DNA of 64,000 bases. Origin: Modestobacter marinus. GTDB lineage: Bacteria > Actinomycetota > Actinomycetes > Mycobacteriales > Geodermatophilaceae. The notes under the pieces were generated by a model. It was given only the letters and a program-made list of their open reading frames with translations. It did no database searches and was not told the origin of the DNA. This document shows, piece by piece, positions 59,899-64,000 of the stretch. The translations under genes and the position numbers were made by a program. Position 1 is the first letter of the stretch, and each line of letters begins with the position of its first letter. The stretch covers positions 62,001 to 126,000 of the forward strand of contig NZ_JAAMPA010000003.1 in NCBI RefSeq assembly GCF_011758655.1, written 5' to 3'.

Positions 59899-60816
59899 GT
59901 GAGCAGAGCACTGCGCCGGTTGCCCGGACTGGTGGCCGCGGTGGCGGCGGCCGCCGCGACCGTCGGGCTGGTGTGGCGGCCGTCGGGGACTCCGACGTCG
60001 GTGACGACGCCGCGCGGGCAGGAGGTGCAGGTGGCCGGGGACGGGCTGTACCGGTTCGACACGGTCTTCACCGCCGCGAACAACACCGCCGTGGACGCGG
60101 TGGTCCTGGCGTTCGGCATCCCGCTGACGGTGCGGGCGTGGCTGCAGCACCGCAACGGTTCCCCACGGGGAACGCTGCTGCTCACCGGCTCGCTGGGCTA
60201 CCTGCTCTACGTCTACGCCACCTACGCCCTGGGGGTGGCGTACAACCCGCTGTACCTGGCCTACGTCACGCTGCTGTCGGCGTCGCTGTTCGGCTTCGTG
60301 GCCGCGTTCAGCGAGGTGGACCGGGCAGCTCTGGCCGCGGCCGCCGCGGACCCCGCCGTGCCACACCGGACCCTGTCCTGGTTCCTGCTCACCTCGGCCG
60401 CCGTGACCGCCGTCGTCTGGTTGCAGCCCCTGGTCACCGCCCTGCGGACGGGCGCCGCCCCAGAGCTGCTCGACGTCTACACCACGACCGTCACCTACTC
60501 CCTCGACCTCGCCGTCCTCACCCCCGCTGCGGCGCTGGCCGGCCTGATGGTCCGACGCCGCCAACCGCTCGGGTACCTGATCGCCGCGCCGCTGCTCGTG
60601 ACCATCGTGCTGCTGCTGCCGTCGATCTCGCTGGCCACCGCGCTCCAGGTCGCCGCCGGCATCTCCTTCACGCCTGCCCAGGTCATCGGCCCGATCGCCG
60701 GCTTCGGCGTCCTCGGCGCCGTCGGCGCCCGACTGCTCGTCCGCCTGCTGCGCGCCGTCCCCGTGAGCCCACTCACCCCGACCGCTGGAGCCGCCGGTGT
60801 CCACGTCCACGCCTGA
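59899..60816 (+). CDS. Hypothetical multi-pass membrane protein
   Basis: A 305-residue membrane protein from a GTG at 59899. After an N-terminal hydrophobic segment there is an extracellular-type loop (TPRGQEVQVAGDGLYRFDTV), then six helices, including GSLGYLLYVYATYALGV and IAAPLLVTIVLLLPSISLA. No enzyme or transporter motif stands out. It is co-directional with the small membrane protein upstream (about 100 bases apart) and the one downstream, so the three may be one transcript. Confidence 0.7.
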   Translation: MSRALRRLPGLVAAVAAAAATVGLVWRPSGTPTSVTTPRGQEVQVAGDGLYRFDTVFTAANNTAVDAVVLAFGIPLTVRAWLQHRNGSPRGTLLLTGSLGYLLYVYATYALGVAYNPLYLAYVTLLSASLFGFVAAFSEVDRAALAAAAADPAVPHRTLSWFLLTSAAVTAVVWLQPLVTALRTGAAPELLDVYTTTVTYSLDLAVLTPAAALAGLMVRRRQPLGYLIAAPLLVTIVLLLPSISLATALQVAAGISFTPAQVIGPIAGFGVLGAVGARLLVRLLRAVPVSPLTPTAGAAGVHVHA

Positions 60817-61014
60817 ACGCCCCGCGGCCGACGGCGGGCCACCGCGCGCCTCCCGGCGGGGCGTCGCCGTCGCCGGGCTGCCGGACCGACCGGCGTCGAC
60901 AGACGCTGCGCGGCCGTTCCGGGGCCATGGAGCACGGGATCTACCTCGACTGCGGGCAGCAGGTCGCCCTGGACACGTTCGACCGCCCGCCGACACCTGC
61001 GACGGGGAGACCCG

Positions 61015-61527
61015 GTGAACGGAACGGCACAGACCCTCACGAAGGCGACACCTGCGGAGGCCGACGACGTCCGGCAACTCGTCATCTCCGCGGCCGTCTC
61101 CTCGGGGCTCACGGCGATCACCCTGTGGCGCCCGTCCGCGGGACGGCGGGCGGTGGGCATCTTCTTCGCCCTGACGGGTCTCGTGTGGAACGGGATCCTC
61201 ACCGCGAAGGCGCCCGAGCAGTACCCGATGCTGGCCCGGCGGGCCCCCTGGGGCTGGTACCGGCGTCTCGGACTGGCTCTGACCGAGCCCGCCCCCCGCG
61301 TGTTCGGCGCGGCCATGACCGCGGGCGAGACGGCACTGGCCGCCGCCGTCCTCAGCCGCGACCCGGCCACCCGACTGGGCCTGCTGGGCGTGGCCGCCTT
61401 CCTGCTGGGCATCACCCCGCTGGGCACCTACACGCTGGGCAACCCGATCCTGGCTGCGGGAGTCCTGCACCTGGCCCGCCGGCCGTGGCCGACGGCGGCC
61501 TTCCACCGCCGCCGGCGGTCGAGCTGA
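61015..61527 (+). CDS. Hypothetical membrane protein
   Basis: A 170-residue protein starting MNGTAQTLTKATPAEADDVR from a GTG at 61015, with four hydrophobic segments (AAVSSGLTAITLW, AVGIFFALTGLVWNGIL, GAAMTAGETALAAAVL, LLGVAAFLLGITPLGTYTLG). No known domain. The preceding 198 bases (60817-61014) contain no convincing gene; a short frame of 73 codons there looks like noise, although its stop would overlap this start codon. Confidence 0.65.
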   Translation: MNGTAQTLTKATPAEADDVRQLVISAAVSSGLTAITLWRPSAGRRAVGIFFALTGLVWNGILTAKAPEQYPMLARRAPWGWYRRLGLALTEPAPRVFGAAMTAGETALAAAVLSRDPATRLGLLGVAAFLLGITPLGTYTLGNPILAAGVLHLARRPWPTAAFHRRRRSS

Positions 61528-61787
61528 CCGCTCCCGAACGGGCACGGGCCGACCCCGCTGGCTGACGGGGCGAGGCGCCTCGTTCCGCGAACCCTCGGTG
61601 ACCCACCTGCTCCATGCGTTCGGGAACGGGCACGCGGGGCAGCGGTCCGGCCGCGACGCGGATCGCCGTCCGGGCGGCCGGGCGAGCCAGCTCCAGCCAT
61701 CCCGCGGGCAGTCGAGGCCCAGAGCTGCCCGGTCGCGCGGGACCTCGAGGGGCGGTCTAGCTCAGGACGCAGCTGGGCTGACGGGGT

Positions 61788-62459
61788 TCACGCCAGCTGC
61801 GGGACGAGATCGGTCAGCCCGGTGGCCCGGATCGTGGGCGGGGTGAACGCCTGCGGGTACGGCGTGCCGGCGCGGTCGATCCACGCGGTTCGCAGCCCGG
61901 CGCGGGCGGCGCCGTCGATGTCCCACGGGTGGACGGCGACGAGCAACATGTCGGCCGGTTCGGTCCCGCACGTCCGCGCCGCGTACTCGTAGGCGCCGCG
62001 GGCCGGCTTCCAGATCCCGGCGTCCTCGACCGAGAGCAGCGCCTCGAACCGGTCGCGGACGCCGGCGCTGGTGAGCAGGCGCTCCGAGACCGCGGTCGAG
62101 CCGTTGGTGAGGGTGACCAGGCGCCGGCCCTCGTCCCGGAGGGCACGGATCCCGTCGGGCACGTCAGGATGGACGGGCAGTGACCCGAAGCCCGCCAGCA
62201 CGTGGTCGACGGCCTCGTCGAGGTCACGGTCGAGGTCGATCCCCTGCAGCACCGTGCGGAGGGCATCGGCGCCGATCTCGGCGAAGGGCCGGGAGGCGCC
62301 GACGGCGGTCAGCGCGAAGCCGTCGCGCAGCAGCGAGGCGAACCACTGCTTCGCGAGGTGGGCGGGTGCGCCCACGTCGGTGAACCGCCCGGCCATCGGG
62401 CTCATGTCCGACAGGGTCTCGTTGACGTCGAAGACGATGACGGACGGCGAGGTGGTCAC
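61788..62459 (-). CDS. Haloacid dehalogenase, type II (HAD superfamily)
   Basis: A 223-residue HAD enzyme. The nucleophile Asp is in IVFDVNETLSD near residue 10, the threonine/serine motif in LVTLTNGST near 119, a Lys in DAGIWKPARGAYEY near 152, and the acidic motif in VAVHPWDIDGAARAG. Type II haloacid dehalogenases use such residues to replace a halogen on an L-2-haloacid with hydroxyl. The GTG at 62459 overlaps the stop of the DehI-like gene (GTGA) and has TGGAGC seven bases upstream. The substrate is not proven; the neighbours support dehalogenation. The 260 bases from 61528 to 61787 show no gene. Confidence 0.88.
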   Translation of the reverse strand: MTTSPSVIVFDVNETLSDMSPMAGRFTDVGAPAHLAKQWFASLLRDGFALTAVGASRPFAEIGADALRTVLQGIDLDRDLDEAVDHVLAGFGSLPVHPDVPDGIRALRDEGRRLVTLTNGSTAVSERLLTSAGVRDRFEALLSVEDAGIWKPARGAYEYAARTCGTEPADMLLVAVHPWDIDGAARAGLRTAWIDRAGTPYPQAFTPPTIRATGLTDLVPQLA

Positions 62460-63271
62460 GGCGGGCTCCAGGCGGGAGGAGGACGGGTGTGGCGGCGGGT
62501 CTGTGCGACGTCGGTGCTCGAGGCCACGAGGACGAGGACCCGCGGCAGGGTCGCGAGGTAGGCGTCCAGCACGGCGGCCATGCCGGGGCGGGCATCGGTC
62601 AGGCCGGCCTCTTCCAGGGCGGCCGGCGAGGCGGCGACCCGCCACGGGAGGCCGCGCGCGACCTCGGACGCCGTCGCCTGCAGCTGGTCGGCGGCCCCTC
62701 GGGTGGCCGCCACCTGGGGGCCTAGCGCCGCCCAGGCCGGCTCGAGGAGGTCCCGTCCGGCCAGCGAGCGCCAGACGGTGTTGACGATCGGCGTCTCCAG
62801 CGCGGCGCAGATCTCGCCGTACAGCCGCGGCGCCGGGGCGTCCGCGGGGGAGGGGGCGGGGTCGGGTGGCTGCACCGGGCGGGGTGCGGGGGCGTTCCCC
62901 GGCGCGGACGGCAGGTCGAGGTCGCCGTCCAGCGCGAGGCGCAGCCCGGCGACCAGGAGCAGCATCCGGCTCAGCGGACCGGCGAACTCCGCCAGGGCGC
63001 CGCGGACCTCGGTGTCGGCCGGTGGGGCCGCGACCGCACGCACCGAGGTGACGAGCTGCTGGGCCGCCGACCGGTACTCCTCGCGCGGCAGCACCGGGGC
63101 AGCCTGTTCGTGGGCCAGCACGAGGTACCCCGGGCAGAGGGCCAGGGACTTGAACAGGCTCGGGACGAACGGCATGCCCTCGAGCAGCTCGGCGTAGACG
63201 GCGGCGACGACGCCGGTGGCGTCGGCCTCCTCCACCATGGGGTAGCTCGCCATCACGGCATCAGTGGGCAC
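62456..63271 (-). CDS. DehI-like halocarboxylic acid dehalogenase family protein
   Basis: A 271-residue all-helical protein with an internal twofold repeat. The halves start EEADATGVVAAVYAELLEG and APRLYGEICAALETPIVNTV, each followed by a segment of the type FVPSLFKSLALCPGYLVLAH and VWRSLAGRDLLEPAWAALG. This is the pseudo-dimer layout of DehI-type (group I) dehalogenases, which act on both stereoisomers. I cannot align the catalytic Asp with certainty, so a related non-dehalogenase of the family is possible. GTG at 63271 with GGAGGACGACC; it overlaps the upstream hydrolase by 11 bases. Confidence 0.65.
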   Translation of the reverse strand: MPTDAVMASYPMVEEADATGVVAAVYAELLEGMPFVPSLFKSLALCPGYLVLAHEQAAPVLPREEYRSAAQQLVTSVRAVAAPPADTEVRGALAEFAGPLSRMLLLVAGLRLALDGDLDLPSAPGNAPAPRPVQPPDPAPSPADAPAPRLYGEICAALETPIVNTVWRSLAGRDLLEPAWAALGPQVAATRGAADQLQATASEVARGLPWRVAASPAALEEAGLTDARPGMAAVLDAYLATLPRVLVLVASSTDVAQTRRHTRPPPAWSPP

Positions 63272-64000
63272 GGTCGTCCTCCGGCGACGGGACGAGCAGG
63301 TCGTTCACGGCAGCCGCGACGACCTCCGGGTGGTCCTCGGGGGTGAAGTGCTTGCCGCCCGGGATCGGCCGCAGGGTCGTGCCGAGGTCGGCGGCGAGGC
63401 GGCGTCCGTACTCGACCTTCTGGAACTGGTCGACGTCACCCCACACTACGCGGGCCGGCAGGCCGAGTGAGGGCAGCCGGTCGGCGACGGCGAGGGTGTC
63501 GGCGACGTCGAGCGCGGCGACCTGGCGCATCAGGCTGCGGGCGGCGCCATGGGAGACGTAGTGCTGCCAGTGCACCCCGATGGACTCCAGCGCCCGGGCG
63601 CGGTCGTCGTGACCGCGGTGGATCAGCTGGACGAAGGAGGGGTAGAGGGCCAGCTCCGGCAGGTACCGCAGGACCGGTGCGCCGCGCTGCATGGCCTTGA
63701 CGCTGGGGATGGGCCAGGAGTCGTAGCAGACGGCGTTGGTGAGCACGATGCCCGAGAACCTGCTGGGCTCCCGGACGGCCGCGATCTGGGCCACCCCGCC
63801 GCCGAGGTCGTGGCCCACGAGGACCGCCGACTCCACGCCCACCAGGTCCAGCCAGCGCAGCAGCCGATCGGCCTGGGCGGCCAGCCCGAGGTCCCGGCCC
63901 TCACCGTCGGGGATGGAGCTGCCGTACCCGGCCAGCTCCAGCGCCAGCGAACGGCCGTCGACCAGCGGCATGACGTGGCGCCACAGCCGCGGCGAGGTCG
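63261..64000 (-). CDS. Alpha/beta hydrolase (5' end beyond the window)
   Basis: At least 246 residues; the 5' end is outside the window. The Asp nucleophile is in VGHDLGGGVAQIAA, the second acid in VWGDVDQFQ and the catalytic His in GKHFTPEDHPE. An aspartate nucleophile places it with epoxide hydrolases, haloalkane and fluoroacetate dehalogenases, but the Trp that follows the nucleophile in haloalkane dehalogenases is Leu here. Its 3' end overlaps the DehI-like gene, so it is the first gene of the operon we can see. Confidence 0.85.
   Translation of the reverse strand, partial: TSPRLWRHVMPLVDGRSLALELAGYGSSIPDGEGRDLGLAAQADRLLRWLDLVGVESAVLVGHDLGGGVAQIAAVREPSRFSGIVLTNAVCYDSWPIPSVKAMQRGAPVLRYLPELALYPSFVQLIHRGHDDRARALESIGVHWQHYVSHGAARSLMRQVAALDVADTLAVADRLPSLGLPARVVWGDVDQFQKVEYGRRLAADLGTTLRPIPGGKHFTPEDHPEVVAAAVNDLLVPSPEDDRAH

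Noticed and set aside
60797-61018. 73-codon frame whose stop overlaps the start of the gene at 61015
   Set aside because: No ribosome site, low-complexity content and overlap with the end of the preceding gene; the overlap looks accidental.

Overview
The window is a high-GC actinobacterial chromosome segment with frequent GTG (and one probable TTG) starts. Tightly packed genes, ATGA/GTGA overlaps, DUF3618, DUF427, DUF2267, DUF6325, SHOCT, GAF-ANTAR, PP2C/SpoIIE phosphatases, a PucR-controlled proline catabolic pair and a bacteriophytochrome fit the Geodermatophilaceae (Geodermatophilus, Blastococcus, Modestobacter) best. That placement is an inference from gene content; no rRNA is present.

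0-10.5 kb: a membrane glycosyltransferase with an N-terminal MshEN-type (possible c-di-GMP) domain, a channel-like protein that has lost the K+ filter, tRNA-Leu(TAG), and a copper operon (csoR-copZ-copA) with a perfect CsoR operator. A TetR regulator and a degenerate EAL protein follow. 10.5-19 kb: metabolic and transport genes, a PAS-PAS-SpoIIE phosphatase, an epoxide-hydrolase-like protein and a DUF296 protein. 19-26 kb: an apparent operon of a TPP-dependent oxidase, a 1029-residue FAD/Fe-S oxidoreductase, an enolase-superfamily enzyme and DUF2267, preceded by a sequence resembling a SigB/SigF-type stress promoter. 26-36 kb: a GGDEF-EAL-PAS protein, idi, a MEDS-HATPase regulator, a zinc-motif MTHFR-like protein with a methyltransferase, a flavin monooxygenase, and a bacteriophytochrome whose output is a PP2C phosphatase. 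36-44 kb: PucR regulator with divergent proline dehydrogenase and P5C dehydrogenase, gluconokinase, an exporter, an enoyl-CoA hydratase and two divergent GAF-ANTAR genes.

45.2-48.5 kb is a decayed integrative element at tRNA-Lys(CTT). The intact tRNA lies at the right end, and a degraded copy of its 3' half plus its terminator lies at the left end. Between them are scars resembling IS3 and IS982 transposases, an integrase remnant whose catalytic Tyr position is Trp, and a still intact cargo: a TetR repressor, a tandem ABM-fold monooxygenase/cyclase-like protein and an SCP2-like protein, with two repressor-like operator sites.

48.7-64 kb: an L,D-transpeptidase lipoprotein, a three-gene unit with a PF10081 hydrolase and a Vps62-like protein, several small membrane or stress-type proteins, a metallo-beta-lactamase fused to a deazaflavin-dependent reductase domain, and at the right edge three overlapping genes resembling a dehalogenation operon (alpha/beta hydrolase, DehI-like, type II haloacid dehalogenase).

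Two themes recur. One is signalling through PP2C phosphatases, an RsbW-like ATPase and stress-type promoters; the other is c-di-GMP-related proteins (MshEN-GT2, degenerate EAL, GGDEF-EAL). A compound palindrome-hairpin-palindrome element occurs twice between genes (10.4 and 32.1 kb). The candidates most worth following are the tRNA-Lys element with its regulated cargo, the phytochrome-phosphatase, the MshEN glycosyltransferase, the repeated palindrome element, and the dehalogenation-like operon.
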